Part shown: in pieces, positions 7,859 to 16,991 of the stretch
Layout of the letters: the number at the start of each line of letters is the position of its first letter
Numbering within the stretch: position 1 is the first letter of the stretch
From: Lactococcus lactis
Lineage (GTDB): Bacteria; Bacillota; Bacilli; Lactobacillales; Streptococcaceae
Length of the DNA: 64,000 bases
Direction of reading: 5' to 3'
Assembly: GCF_029023865.1 (NCBI RefSeq)
Contig: NZ_CP118969.1
Coordinates: forward strand, 1,674,001 to 1,738,000
Program-made: the position numbers and the translations under genes
Notes under the pieces: generated by a model
Told to the model about the DNA's origin: nothing
The model's input: the letters and a program-made list of their open reading frames with translations, nothing else
Databases searched by the model: none

Positions 7859-10150
7859 TTAATTTCCCATTTTAACAGTTAGAGTTTGACCTTTTTTAAC
7901 ATTGGTAGAAGTTTCGATACTTTGAGTCAAGACTTTATTTCCTGACCCTTCATAAGTTACTTTAATTCCAAACCAATTAGCCAATTGCTCAACTTCTTTT
8001 TTCGACCAATCATACATAACAGGCATCACCTGATCTTTATCATTCGTCAAAAGTAAAATTCGTGAATTTGCTGAAACTTTTTCACCTTCAGCAATCGATT
8101 GAGCAGTTACTTTTGCCCCTGTCCCGATAATAACCGGACTAAGGACAGTACGGCGTAAGCTATCAGCAGTATCTCCTGAATCTTTGCCTTTATAATTCTC
8201 AATGGTCACTTTGCCAGCTTTAGTATCAGTATCAGCACTAACTGATAAATCATTTTTCATTGCTTCAGCACTTGTTAACAATGGATTTGCCACTCGAGCA
8301 ATATATTTAAGCGTCCAACTTTCTGTAGGAATTTTTACATTCATATAGAAAATAAAATCAGGATTCTTAGCAGGATACATCACAACAGCAGAGTAAAGGT
8401 AATCTTGAGAACCTGTCATATAACCACCCGTTGTTGAGGCAATTTGGGCCGTCCCCGTTTTAACCGCAGCCGGTTCACCATTGACCATAAATAAAGGACC
8501 AGCAGCAAGATTTTGCTCAGAATCGCCACTTGTTGAATAAGATGTTCCATAAACAGGGTCAGTATTTACTGTTAACATCAAATCACGCACACCACTTGCT
8601 GCATCATTAGAGACCGGATGTCCAACAACTTCTGCTTTAGAAGTCAAACTTGTTTTTGTATTCGGATCTACTACTTTGCTGACAATATGTGGCTCAAGCA
8701 TTGTTCCATTTCCAGCAATAGCCGTCCAACCTCTAATCAATTGAAGTGGAGTAACCGCAACCCCTTGACCAAATGAAGATTGAATTTGCGAAACGGCATT
8801 TGATGAAGGAAGGGCTCCCGGATTTTCACCATCTAAACCGGCTCTTACTTTAAGACCAAATTTAAATTTATTAAGATAACTTCCCCATAAAGCATCTCCC
8901 ATGTTCATTTCAATTTTACTCATCCCAATATTTGAAGATAAAGCAAAACCTTGAGCATAGGTTACTGTTTCTGGCAAAGTATAACTTTTATTTTCTGTTA
9001 CATCCCAGTCATTAATCGTTGTATCATAAACTTGAAGTTTCCGTTGGTAAGTTTCATTAAGATTTACTTTTCCACTATCAAGCGCTCCAGCCATCAAGAA
9101 AGTTTTAAATGTTGAACCCGGTTCAAAGGCTGATTGTGAGAGTAAACTGTTCCAAGTGAAATACTTTTGTTTCTCAGCAGCATTGATCGTTGTTGCCGTA
9201 TAGGTTGGACGTTGACTTGTTGCTAAAATCTCACCGGTATGAGCATCAACTAAAGTTCCTGAAAGTTGTTGTGCTCCAGTATCCGTAGCCGCTTTGTCCA
9301 TATATCCTTCAAGATTTCTTTGAAGTTGTGCATCAAGTGTAGTATAAACGTCTTGACCATTTTTAACAGGTTCAATGACTTTAGTTGTTCCTGGAATTGG
9401 GCGACCATAGATATCTTTTTGATAAGTTTCTTTACCATTTTCACCACTCAAAACATTATTGAAGGCTTTTTCCAAGCCCATATCACCCTTGAGAGCTTGA
9501 GTACCATTTTCATCTTTAGGACGAGCAATACCAATAAATTGAGAAGCAAAATTTCCAAAAGGATAAGAACGAGAAATATTTGCCGTGAAACCAAGTCCAA
9601 CAATTTTTTCATTCTCAGCCGCTTTTTGAATCTCTTTCATTTTTTCAAGAGAGATATCACTACCTTTAGGGCCAAATTGAACTTGTTTCAATTTAGAATT
9701 GAGCTGCTTTTTAATTAAATCGCGGTCAATTCCAAGTTTACTATTTAAGAAATCTTCAACTTTGGTAAAATCTTTCTTATCAATATAAAGAGGATTTCCA
9801 TTTGAATCAACCTGTGTTTTATCAATTACAGCATAAATTGTATAGGTACTTGAGTCCACCGCAATGGCCGCACCTGTACGGTCATATATTGTTCCACGCT
9901 TCGCCTGAACCGTTACTGTGCTTTGATAGTTGCTCTTGGCCATCGTTGTAAGATTGGTTCCACCGACATGATTGACGGTAATTAGCCAGACAAAACGAAA
10001 TATAAAAACCGTAAACAGCGCAATAGCTAGGAAAAACAGGCTCTTACCTACTCGTTTACGATTTCTTTCTGTACTCCAATTCGTTTTTCGGGCATTTCGT
10101 GATACTTTTCTAAAAGGAAAGAAAATTAGTTTTTTTAAAAATTTTATCAT
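7859..10150 (-). CDS. pbpX: penicillin-binding protein 2X, class B transpeptidase
   Basis: A 763-residue class B PBP that cross-links septal peptidoglycan. It has a basic cytosolic N-terminus, one membrane helix (about 36-56), a dimerisation region beginning AKRGTIYDRTGAAIA, then the transpeptidase with catalytic STFK (EPGSTFKTF), SSN (ALSSNIGMSK) and KTGT (AAVKTGTAQ). Two C-terminal PASTA-like repeats follow, ending NVKKGQTLTVKMGN. Its ATG overlaps the ftsL stop (ATGA), which indicates translational coupling. Nothing suggests mosaic resistance changes, but this cannot be judged without a reference. Confidence 0.96.
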   Translation of the reverse strand: MIKFLKKLIFFPFRKVSRNARKTNWSTERNRKRVGKSLFFLAIALFTVFIFRFVWLITVNHVGGTNLTTMAKSNYQSTVTVQAKRGTIYDRTGAAIAVDSSTYTIYAVIDKTQVDSNGNPLYIDKKDFTKVEDFLNSKLGIDRDLIKKQLNSKLKQVQFGPKGSDISLEKMKEIQKAAENEKIVGLGFTANISRSYPFGNFASQFIGIARPKDENGTQALKGDMGLEKAFNNVLSGENGKETYQKDIYGRPIPGTTKVIEPVKNGQDVYTTLDAQLQRNLEGYMDKAATDTGAQQLSGTLVDAHTGEILATSQRPTYTATTINAAEKQKYFTWNSLLSQSAFEPGSTFKTFLMAGALDSGKVNLNETYQRKLQVYDTTINDWDVTENKSYTLPETVTYAQGFALSSNIGMSKIEMNMGDALWGSYLNKFKFGLKVRAGLDGENPGALPSSNAVSQIQSSFGQGVAVTPLQLIRGWTAIAGNGTMLEPHIVSKVVDPNTKTSLTSKAEVVGHPVSNDAASGVRDLMLTVNTDPVYGTSYSTSGDSEQNLAAGPLFMVNGEPAAVKTGTAQIASTTGGYMTGSQDYLYSAVVMYPAKNPDFIFYMNVKIPTESWTLKYIARVANPLLTSAEAMKNDLSVSADTDTKAGKVTIENYKGKDSGDTADSLRRTVLSPVIIGTGAKVTAQSIAEGEKVSANSRILLLTNDKDQVMPVMYDWSKKEVEQLANWFGIKVTYEGSGNKVLTQSIETSTNVKKGQTLTVKMGN

Positions 10151-10527
10151 TTCGTTGCTTTCAATACATTAGAAGGATTTTGTTTTAAATCAGCTTTATT
10201 CGCCGTATCAAGCACTTTAGTACCTGATGTTAAATCTAAAATTTGTTGATCATACTCAGTTTTTCGGGTTGTTTCTTGAGAAATTTTTGAACGTAAGTCC
10301 ATTGTATTCCCTTGAACTTCAAGTGTCTTAGTTTTAACATAAAGTAGACCAACAGCCAACACTAAAGCAGCAACTACCATTGTCAGATAGAATACCTTTT
10401 CAACACCAGAAAACTTTTTAAACTTACTTGCCAGAACTTCTGGCGCTAAAGTTTCCGTATCAATGAGATAACTATCTTTTTTCGCCGCAGTTTCTATATC
10501 GAAGTATTCTTTAGGCTGTGCTGCCAT
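10147..10527 (-). CDS. ftsL: cell division protein FtsL
   Basis: A 126-residue bitopic protein with a cytosolic N-terminus, one helix (VFYLTMVVAALVLAVGLLYV, about 57-76) and a short extracellular coiled-coil-like tail. This size and topology, and the place between rsmH and pbpX, identify FtsL, which works with DivIB and DivIC at the septum. The start is MAAQPKE with GGAGG five bases upstream; a frame four codons longer overlaps that site. It overlaps pbpX by 4 bp. Confidence 0.92.
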   Translation of the reverse strand: MAAQPKEYFDIETAAKKDSYLIDTETLAPEVLASKFKKFSGVEKVFYLTMVVAALVLAVGLLYVKTKTLEVQGNTMDLRSKISQETTRKTEYDQQILDLTSGTKVLDTANKADLKQNPSNVLKATK

Positions 10528-10559
10528 CTTTGCCTCCACTCGTTTATCTTACTAAAGAA

Positions 10560-10602
10560 ATTCAACTTACTCTCTTCACTATTGAAAAGAGAAAAGCTGA
10601 AT
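10560..10602 (-). promoter_or_regulatory. imperfect hairpin in the rsmH-ftsL gap
   Basis: Minus strand arms ATTCAGCTT..CTCTT and AAGAG..AAGTTGAAT pair over about 14 positions with one internal loop, 33 nt before the ftsL ATG. Only TTTCTTT follows, so it is at best a weak terminator or attenuator. The 157-nt gap contains no gene. Confidence 0.45.
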
Positions 10603-10684
10603 ATTGTTATTTCATTTATATAAGACATCCAAAAACAATCCTCAAGTGGGAAAACCCTCTTTATTAGACCAACTTGTTATTTGA

Positions 10685-11638
10685 TTAATCTCTTTGTTTT
10701 TGCGCTACTCTTAATTTTGCACTGTGAGCTCGATTATTAAATTCGAGTTCTTCTTCGCTTGCAAGAACTGGTTTGCGATTAATCAATTTTAGTTTAGCTT
10801 CCATATCTTTAGGAAGCATCGGTAATCCCTTGGGAACATTAACTGTACTATATTCTTTGAAAATTGTTTTTGTTAAACGATCTTCTAAAGAATGGAAAGT
10901 AATTACCGAGATTCGACCATCAACTTTTAATAAATCAATGGCTTGTTCGATTGATTCTTCCGCTGCTCCAAGTTCATCATTTACTTCAATACGAATCGCT
11001 TGGAAAATGCGTTTGGCTGGATGCCCTTTTTTCTTGAGTTCTTTTTGAGGCAATGCAGATTTTATTAAATCTGCAAGCTCAATTGTTGTCTCAATAGGTT
11101 TAATTTTTCTTGCTTGTTCAATCTTACGAGCAATTTGTTTAGAGAATTTATCTTCGCCGTAGCGGAAAAAAATGCGAACTAATGCTTCGTAAGGATAATC
11201 ATTTACAACTTCATAAGCAGAAAGAGTTTGATTTTGGTCCATCCGCATGTCTAATCTTGCCTCTTTTTTATAAGAGAAACCTCGTTGACTATCATCGAAT
11301 TGTGGGCTGGAAACTCCTAAATCATAAAGAATTCCATCAATTTTCGTGACTCCTAATTCAGCTAAAGCTGATTTAAGATAGCGAAAATTACTTTTAATCA
11401 ATGTTACTTTATCTTCTGCAAGTTGCTCACTTAAGCGTACTTTTGCGTTTTCATGAGCAGTTTCATCCTGGTCAAATGAATAAAGATGACCATTAGTCAG
11501 TTTACTAAGAAGATACTCACTATGTCCTGCGCCACCTAGTGTCGCATCAACATAAATTCCATTTGGCTTTACTTCAAGCATATCTACGGTTTCATGTAGT
11601 AAGACTGTATCATGCTTAAATGCTATTGTTTTTGGCAA
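10685..11638 (-). CDS. rsmH: 16S rRNA (cytosine-1402 N4)-methyltransferase
   Basis: RsmH (MraW) methylates C1402 of 16S rRNA with S-adenosylmethionine. The 317-residue protein has the N-terminal [18 protein letters not shown]-binding [36 protein letters not shown], and [12 protein letters not shown]. The start is a TTG with a weak AGGA about ten bases before it; no ATG lies early enough to keep the conserved N-terminus. It opens the division cluster and has its own promoter. Confidence 0.95.
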   Translation of the reverse strand: MPKTIAFKHDTVLLHETVDMLEVKPNGIYVDATLGGAGHSEYLLSKLTNGHLYSFDQDETAHENAKVRLSEQLAEDKVTLIKSNFRYLKSALAELGVTKIDGILYDLGVSSPQFDDSQRGFSYKKEARLDMRMDQNQTLSAYEVVNDYPYEALVRIFFRYGEDKFSKQIARKIEQARKIKPIETTIELADLIKSALPQKELKKKGHPAKRIFQAIRIEVNDELGAAEESIEQAIDLLKVDGRISVITFHSLEDRLTKTIFKEYSTVNVPKGLPMLPKDMEAKLKLINRKPVLASEEELEFNNRAHSAKLRVAQKQRD

Positions 11639-11669
11639 GAGCGCCGTCCTACTTGTATACTTACAGTTT

Positions 11670-11719
11670 ATTATATCACTTTTTTTCTATTTTTGTAGTA
11701 GTTTACATGATTATGTAAA
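11670..11719 (-). promoter_or_regulatory. rsmH promoter with an upstream inverted repeat
   Basis: Minus strand TGATATAAT gives an extended -10 (TATAAT at 11670-11675); no good -35 is visible. Upstream, TTTACAT-GATT-ATGTAAA (11702-11719) is a perfect 7-bp inverted repeat just beyond the -35 position, where an activator would sit. The binding protein is unknown. Confidence 0.55.
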
Positions 11720-11840
11720 GATTTTTTTAATAAAAAGGCTTACATGAACTGCATTTGCATCTATTACTGGCTTCTTTGATGTCAATTCAATTTACAAGTT
11801 GTGTAAACATGACTTTTTATATTTTAACAATTAATACTAA

Positions 11841-11868
11841 AAATAGACTGAAATTAATCAGTCTATTT
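11841..11868. terminator. terminator overlapping the DUF805 stop codon
   Basis: AAATAGACTG-AAATTAAT-CAGTCTATTT with A and T runs on both sides; the stem includes the TGA of the two-domain DUF805 gene. Confidence 0.85.
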
Positions 11869-12796
11869 TTTCAAATAAAGAATTTTTTTTATTCGTTTTT
11901 AATTCTCCTGTCGCCATTACTTCTACAAGAATTAAACTCAATACTGCAATCATTACTAGTAAAAATAAGAGATATTGAACTAATTGATAGTGACCGGTTG
12001 TATATGTTATTTTTAATGTCTTCGTGAACATTTGATAGAAAATTAATATTCCACTTGTTCCACCTAACAAAAGTGATAATCCTAAATTACTCAAACCAGC
12101 ATCTCTTAAGCGTCTTACATGAATCGTAAGTTGTGGGAAAAATGTTCCTAAGATAAATAGGAAAAAGAATAAACGCAAGACCATACTACCAATAAAATTA
12201 TAGCCAAACATTATTTGTTCAAATTGATTGAAAAGATAGATTAAAAACAGAAAAAGAATAACGGTCAGCCCCCAAAACAGTTGTATCCACCAAAAATTTC
12301 TTCTTGTCGTTCTTCCGCGAAATTCAAAGTAATTTTTAAAATAGTCCTTGAATATACCTGATAATGTCTTTGTCTCTGGTAAATTATTAAATTCTTGAGA
12401 AGAATTAATCTCATATTCCTTGAATTTTAAAGCTCTAGGCGAACTTGGAAATAGGTTAAGTATCAAGAGCACAAGAGTTCCTAAACCAAGGATAAAATTA
12501 AGAAAAATAAGTCCCCAAGGTAAATCTGCATCATTCAATCTCCGAACAGTTAGAGCAATGAAGGACAATAAACTTCCAAAGAAATATAGATTAAATATTA
12601 ATTGAAAGAATGAAGCAAAAGTTTGCCATAAAGTCGTTAATTGATAAAAATCTAGTAGATTAAAGAAATGATAAGCTTTAAACAAGATGACAAATATTAT
12701 GATATGAGTTAATAAGGCTGACCAAAAATCTTTACGACTAGTTTTTTTATTGAAAGTGAAAGCTCCCAGCCAAAATTTTTTATAAGCTTGAACCAT
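11858..12796 (-). CDS. membrane protein with two tandem DUF805 domains
   Basis: A 312-residue membrane protein made of two copies of the DUF805 fold. The first (about 1-125) has MVQAYKKFWLGAFTFNKKTSRKDFW and LTVRRLNDADLPWG; the second (about 150-280) has YFKNYFEFRGRTTRRNFWW and HVRRLRDAGLSN. Each copy has about four helices with the usual R-x-x-FW and RRLxDxG/D signatures. Single-domain DUF805 proteins are common; a fused pair is less so. The function of the family is not established. AGAGAGG precedes the ATG. It follows a single-domain DUF805 gene by 23 bp and probably shares its transcript. Confidence 0.88.
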   Translation of the reverse strand: MVQAYKKFWLGAFTFNKKTSRKDFWSALLTHIIIFVILFKAYHFFNLLDFYQLTTLWQTFASFFQLIFNLYFFGSLLSFIALTVRRLNDADLPWGLIFLNFILGLGTLVLLILNLFPSSPRALKFKEYEINSSQEFNNLPETKTLSGIFKDYFKNYFEFRGRTTRRNFWWIQLFWGLTVILFLFLIYLFNQFEQIMFGYNFIGSMVLRLFFFLFILGTFFPQLTIHVRRLRDAGLSNLGLSLLLGGTSGILIFYQMFTKTLKITYTTGHYQLVQYLLFLLVMIAVLSLILVEVMATGELKTNKKNSLFEKID

Positions 12797-12819
12797 ATTT
12801 TACCTCTCTATTTTTTTAA

Positions 12820-13341
12820 TTATTCATAAGTTCTTGAATCATCTTCTTCGTCAATGCCATATTTGGTTGGAAAAAGGCAAAGAATATAAATAATGAAATT
12901 GATAAATCCAACAAAATAACCCATTTTTGCTAGAAGATCTTGATGAATAAACATTGTAACCAGCCCATAAATTGCAGCTACTCCAAAAACAAGAGCAATC
13001 CACCAAGGAAACCTAGCATCACGTAAACGACGAGCTGTCAAACTGATATTAGGAACAAGAATAGCTAGACCAATGAGAGCTGTAACAATAACTATTACTA
13101 ATGCTCCACCCGTGGGGTTGGCATATAAGTCTGTCACCTGTTGAATAATTTCTTTTTGTGATAAAGTTGCAGATTGGCTCATTATTTTCCCAGCTTTAGG
13201 GATTGTCACCATAAAGTTTAAAATGCTGAGAATCGCAAATATGATTGAATTAGTCAAGAAAACCCACCAATAATCCGAACGATTTGAATAAGATTTTAAA
13301 TCTCCTGCTTTTTTCCAATATTTGATGTATGCTTTAATCAT
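12820..13341 (-). CDS. DUF805 family membrane protein
   Basis: A 173-residue protein with one DUF805 domain: MIKAYIKYWKKAGDLKSYSNRSDYWW, four predicted helices, and LTARRLRDARFPWW. It ends in an acidic tail (GIDEEDDSRTYE). The family is of unknown function. AGAGGAAT precedes the ATG, and a two-domain paralogue follows 23 bp behind, pointing to a small operon born from duplication and fusion. Confidence 0.88.
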   Translation of the reverse strand: MIKAYIKYWKKAGDLKSYSNRSDYWWVFLTNSIIFAILSILNFMVTIPKAGKIMSQSATLSQKEIIQQVTDLYANPTGGALVIVIVTALIGLAILVPNISLTARRLRDARFPWWIALVFGVAAIYGLVTMFIHQDLLAKMGYFVGFINFIIYILCLFPTKYGIDEEDDSRTYE

Positions 13342-13438
13342 TGTTATTCCTCTTTACTTATAATATTATTTACTGACAGAAGGTCAGTTATTTATTCCAA
13401 ACTTTTTTATTAAGTAAACTCATATTTTTATTAAAAGA

Positions 13439-14005
13439 TTATTTAAACATTTTTTCAATATTTTTATCTGGAATCACCCACATTGAAAAAATTAAGGCTG
13501 AACCAACAAGCATGATTACTGGAGCTATAAAATAACCTAATAAAATGCTGACAATATTGAGCACAACACTTAGGATATTTTTTCTAATCGTTGTCTCAGA
13601 CGTTTTACGATGTCCATTGATTTTCAATAATTCTCTTGTCAAAAGTAGATAAATAAAATTCCCGAAGAAAAAGATAATCACATAGCCTACTTCTGGGATA
13701 AATGAATTAGGATAGATTGATACCCAGTTAGAAAAAATAGGAATAAGTGATAAGACAAAAAGAAAACTAATATTTATCCATAGAACTTTTCCAATAATTC
13801 TTTTGATGCTTTGAAAAAGATGATGGTGATTGACCCAGTAAATAGCCAGTATAAAAAAACTTACAAAATAGACACCCAGATGCGGAAGTAAAGCAATAAA
13901 ACTTTGCAAGCTATCTGAATCTGGACGGACCAATTCTAAAACTAAGACAGTCATGATAATTGCGATGACAGCATCCGTAAATGCTTCTAAACGTGTTTTA
14001 CTCAT
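13439..14005 (-). CDS. TMEM175-family (DUF1211) potassium channel-like protein
   Basis: A 188-residue protein with about six helices. Its first helix holds RLEAFTDAVIAIIMTVLVLEL, the TMEM175 signature (R-x-x-AFxDxVxAIxxT), and WVNHHHLFQ follows in helix 3. Bacterial members form tetrameric K+-leak channels. AGGAG sits six bases before ATG. It stands alone, with about 100 bp to the DUF805 pair. No sensor domain or partner gene is seen. Confidence 0.85.
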   Translation of the reverse strand: MSKTRLEAFTDAVIAIIMTVLVLELVRPDSDSLQSFIALLPHLGVYFVSFFILAIYWVNHHHLFQSIKRIIGKVLWINISFLFVLSLIPIFSNWVSIYPNSFIPEVGYVIIFFFGNFIYLLLTRELLKINGHRKTSETTIRKNILSVVLNIVSILLGYFIAPVIMLVGSALIFSMWVIPDKNIEKMFK

Positions 14006-14180
14006 TTTTAACTCCTAAATTATAAAATACGACTTCAGTTTTTAAATTACAAACCTCTCCTTTCAGTACTATGGTTGATATCTCATTATAACATATTGAG
14101 TTTAATTCATAAAAGAACTTTAACAGAAGTTCTTAATGGTAAAAAATCTAATTTTACTTCATAATATCTCCTTTGGAGAT

Positions 14181-14281
14181 AAAAAGCCCCAATAAATTGA
14201 GGCTTCAAATTTATAATAAAAACGCCCTTATCTTATATAGGAGAAGGCGTTTTTATCTATGGCTCTCTGACTTGGAAGTTG
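14181..14281 (-). ncRNA. candidate small RNA with two terminators
   Basis: A promoter-like pair (TTGAAA 14312-14317, 18 bp, TATACT 14288-14293) points into a gene-free region and predicts a start near 14281. Within 30-60 nt there is a terminator stem AAAAACGCC/GGCGTTTTT (14218-14254), then a second AAGCCTCAA/TTGGGGCTT plus T run (14181-14205). No start codon with a ribosome site lies between. The RNA would be about 65-100 nt, and the loop of the first stem contains TCTCCT, which could pair with Shine-Dalgarno sites. No known RNA family is recognised. This is most of what the 375-bp gap 14006-14380 holds. Confidence 0.4.
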
Positions 14282-14287
14282 GCACAT

Positions 14288-14317
14288 AGTATATAAAGAT
14301 ATTTTAGTCTTTTTCAA
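14288..14317 (-). promoter_or_regulatory. promoter of the candidate small RNA
   Basis: Minus strand TTGAAA, 18-bp spacer, TATACT, with no coding region within 270 bp downstream. Confidence 0.5.
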
Positions 14318-14380
14318 AAGGCTTGTCAGTAACATTTGCTAACAAATCAAAGAAATTTATCTATAATTAGTTTTTTTAAT

Positions 14381-14563
14381 TTATTTTTTTATCTTTTGAT
14401 TTCTAAGAATTTGGATCAGCATTTCGCATAACATACAGATTATTCCCGCACAGGCACCAACAATACCTACGAACAAGAAAAAATAATTTTGATTATAATG
14501 CCCATAAATTGAAAAAAACAAACAGACCAAAATGATTAAAACCCAAATTTTATTTACTTTCAC
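14381..14563 (-). CDS. 60-residue membrane protein
   Basis: The start is the GTG before KVNKIWVLII, with GGAG five bases upstream; a longer frame beginning at an ATG 16 codons earlier has no such site. The product has two hydrophobic helices separated by a short loop (YGHYNQNY) and ends in a basic tail ILRNQKIKK. No family is recognised. It lies alone between recN and the candidate small RNA. Confidence 0.55.
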   Translation of the reverse strand: MKVNKIWVLIILVCLFFSIYGHYNQNYFFLFVGIVGACAGIICMLCEMLIQILRNQKIKK

Positions 14564-14682
14564 ATATACTCCAATATTTTTAATAGTGTAACTACAATTT
14601 AATTTTAACATTTATTATTTTCGGTTTATACACATTTGTGGTTGCAATTTTACACTAATTACGATTTTGTCATTTAAAAGAT

Positions 14683-14715
14683 AAAAAGCCCTGATTAAAA
14701 ATCAAGACTTTTTCT
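14683..14715 (-). terminator. recN terminator
   Basis: Minus strand AAAAGTCTTGATT-TTT-AATCAGGGCTTTT, a 13-bp stem with G-T pairs that ends in T residues. Confidence 0.8.
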
Positions 14716-14729
14716 TAATAATATTCGAT

Positions 14730-16397
14730 TTATTTGCTCAATAAACGTTTAGCCTGAGCTAAGGCTTCTTTAGTTAAATCTTCACCAGCAAGCATTTTCG
14801 CAATTTCATTTACTCTTTCTTCAGCGTTTAATTTTCTAACTGTGGAAGTAGTAATGTCATCGGTTGAAGCTTTTTCAATATAAAATTGTCTATCGGCAAT
14901 GGCCACAACTTGTGGAAGGTGAGAAATTGCAAGAACTTGCCCATGTCTAGCAATTTTATATATTTTATTAGCAATCGCTTGAGCAACACGACCAGAAACA
15001 CCAGTATCGACCTCATCAAAAACAATGGCTGTTTTATTTTCACGTCTTGAAAAGCTTGATTTTATAGCGAGCATTAAACGTGAAAGTTCACCACCCGAAG
15101 CTGTTTTTGCCAGCGGTTTAAATCCTTCTCCCGGATTGGTTTGAATAAAAAATTCAACATGCTCATTCCCGTTTGCCGAAAACTTTGCCCCTTCAAAACT
15201 AACTTTGAAATCAGCTTTTTCCATATAAAGCTCAGAAAGTTCGTGTTTAATATCTTTTTCAACTTCTTTGGCAATTTTATGGCGCGCTTCATTAAGTTTT
15301 TTACTTGCTTCAATGAGTTGAACTTGTGCAACTTTAACTGAATTTTCTAGATTTTCTGAGTCATTTTCCGAACCCGTCAGTTCTGAGAGTTCAAGTTGGA
15401 CTTTCTCTAAATAGTTCATCACATCGGACAGTTCTGGGCCATATTTTTTCTTCAAAGTGGTCAAGGTCATAATCCGGTCTTCAATTTGTAAAAGCTCAGC
15501 TGGATTAAATTCTAAATCACTCATGATTCTTTGAATTTGATTAGCAACTTCTTCTAATACATAATAACTTTCAGCTGTCTTGTCAGCAAGTTCTTGATAG
15601 TCATTATCAAAGTTACTAATTTTATCCAATTCTGTCATTGTTGTTCGGATATTATTAAGACTTGAATAATCATTATCTTCATCATCAAGCGCTAGATAAG
15701 CACTACTAAGCGAATCAGCAATATTTTTAATATTATTTAACTTTTCTCGGCGATTAACTAATTGTTCATCTTCTTCAAGATTAATTTCCGCCGCTTCAAT
15801 TTCTTCAGCCTGAAATTGAAGAATTTCAATTCTTTGAGCAAATTCTTGCTCATTTTTTTGTCGTAAATTGAGCTGTTGACGCAAATTTTTGAAGTTTTCA
15901 AATTTGAGTTTGTAATTATTTTTTATCTGATCAAAGGCTTCGTCACCAAATTCATCAAGTAAACGAAGATGGCTTTTCGGATTCATCAATTCTTGGCTAT
16001 CGTGTTGACCATGAATATCAACTAATAATTCACCCACTTGTCTTAGCGTAGCTAAATTAACCATTTGACCATTGATTCGACAAACGGAACGACCATTAGC
16101 AAAAATCTCACGTCTTAAAATAATTTCAGAATCTACTTCTTCAAAGCCAAGTTCTAATAATACCGTCTTCAATTCTGGAGTTTTATCAAAGAAAAAGAGA
16201 CCTTCTATTTCGGCTTTGTTTGCCCCATGTCGCACAAAATCACTCGAAGCACGGCCACCTAATAATAAAGACATTGCATCAATAATTATTGATTTTCCCG
16301 CACCAGTTTCCCCAGTTAAAATCGTCATTCCGCTCTCAAAGGATAGATGAATTTCTTCAATAATTGCAAAATTTTTGATTGAAATCTCTTGTAACAT
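14730..16397 (-). CDS. recN: DNA repair protein RecN
   Basis: RecN is an SMC-like ATPase that gathers DNA ends in double-strand break repair. The 555-residue protein begins MLQEISIKNFAIIEE, has Walker A TGETGAGKS, DIHGQHDSQELM, long coiled coils (about 150-370), signature SGGELSRLMLAIK and Walker B TAIVFDEVDTGVSG. The start is this ATG with AAGGA seven bases before; an upstream TTG in frame overlaps the site. The length fits the family (B. subtilis 576). It follows ahrC by about 150 bp of repeat-rich DNA. In most Firmicutes it sits in the same order after tlyA and argR. Confidence 0.97.
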   Translation of the reverse strand: MLQEISIKNFAIIEEIHLSFESGMTILTGETGAGKSIIIDAMSLLLGGRASSDFVRHGANKAEIEGLFFFDKTPELKTVLLELGFEEVDSEIILRREIFANGRSVCRINGQMVNLATLRQVGELLVDIHGQHDSQELMNPKSHLRLLDEFGDEAFDQIKNNYKLKFENFKNLRQQLNLRQKNEQEFAQRIEILQFQAEEIEAAEINLEEDEQLVNRREKLNNIKNIADSLSSAYLALDDEDNDYSSLNNIRTTMTELDKISNFDNDYQELADKTAESYYVLEEVANQIQRIMSDLEFNPAELLQIEDRIMTLTTLKKKYGPELSDVMNYLEKVQLELSELTGSENDSENLENSVKVAQVQLIEASKKLNEARHKIAKEVEKDIKHELSELYMEKADFKVSFEGAKFSANGNEHVEFFIQTNPGEGFKPLAKTASGGELSRLMLAIKSSFSRRENKTAIVFDEVDTGVSGRVAQAIANKIYKIARHGQVLAISHLPQVVAIADRQFYIEKASTDDITTSTVRKLNAEERVNEIAKMLAGEDLTKEALAQAKRLLSK

Positions 16398-16475
16398 CAA
16401 AATTTCCTTTCTCAAAAATAAATGACAAGGCTATCAGTAACCTAATAACCTTATCTTTCCTACTTATATTCTTTT

Positions 16476-16563
16476 TTTACTGACAGCTATTAATTCGCTC
16501 AAAATATTCAGCAGAATTTTGTCACAATATTCTTGTCAGTAAATTTAAAATTCTGTCAGTAAA
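16476..16563. repeat. cluster of three TTTACTGACAG words between recN and ahrC
   Basis: TTTACTGACAG (16476-16486), TTGTCAGTAAA (16533-16543) and CTGTCAGTAAA (16553-16563). The last two form a direct tandem pair 20 bp apart, and the final copy lies inside the end of ahrC, coding for part of ..LLTEF. Confidence 0.85.
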
Positions 16564-16991
16564 TTATAAAGATTTTTAGCATCTTCTTCTGTTTCAAAAA
16601 TAACTAAAGCACTATCATCATCAATAATGATTGAAAAAATATCATCGCTATATTCTTCCAAAAGATAATTTTTCACAAGACTTGTTGTCCCTGGATTAGC
16701 AAGAATCCAGAGCATATTATCTTTGATTTTTGTTCCCGTAATTGCATCAAAAGCTAAGGCTTTATGAAGGCTTGACTGTAAAACTTCCTTGTTTTTTGGT
16801 AAATCATAACGATAACCACCAGATTCAGCTGGCACCTTGATTAGGGCAAGTGATTTAATATCGCGGGAAACGGTCGCTTGAGTAACGTCAATTCCATGAG
16901 TTAAGAGGATATTCACAAGTTCTTCTTGCGTTTTAATTTCGTTTTCACGGATAAATTGAGCAATAAAGTTTAATCGGTCTTCTCTTTTCAT
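16545..16991 (-). CDS. ahrC: ArgR/AhrC-family arginine regulator
   Basis: A 148-residue ArgR-type regulator with an N-terminal winged helix (MKREDRLNFIAQFIRENEIK, then VTQATVSRDIKSLAL) and a C-terminal hexamerisation and arginine-binding domain with PGTTSLVKNYL and IIDDDSALVIF. In the usual GDDT motif the glycine and threonine are replaced (DDDS), but the two aspartates that contact arginine are kept. L. lactis has two paralogues acting together, ArgR near arc and AhrC near recN; the place between tlyA and recN points to AhrC. Its ATG overlaps the tlyA stop by 4 bp. Confidence 0.85.
   Translation of the reverse strand: MKREDRLNFIAQFIRENEIKTQEELVNILLTHGIDVTQATVSRDIKSLALIKVPAESGGYRYDLPKNKEVLQSSLHKALAFDAITGTKIKDNMLWILANPGTTSLVKNYLLEEYSDDIFSIIIDDDSALVIFETEEDAKNLYNLLTEF

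Noticed and set aside
11702..11719. Palindrome before rsmH as a fourth cop box
   Set aside because: Spacing between TACA and TGTA is wrong (TACATGATTATGTA), and no TTGACT/TAAACT promoter goes with it.
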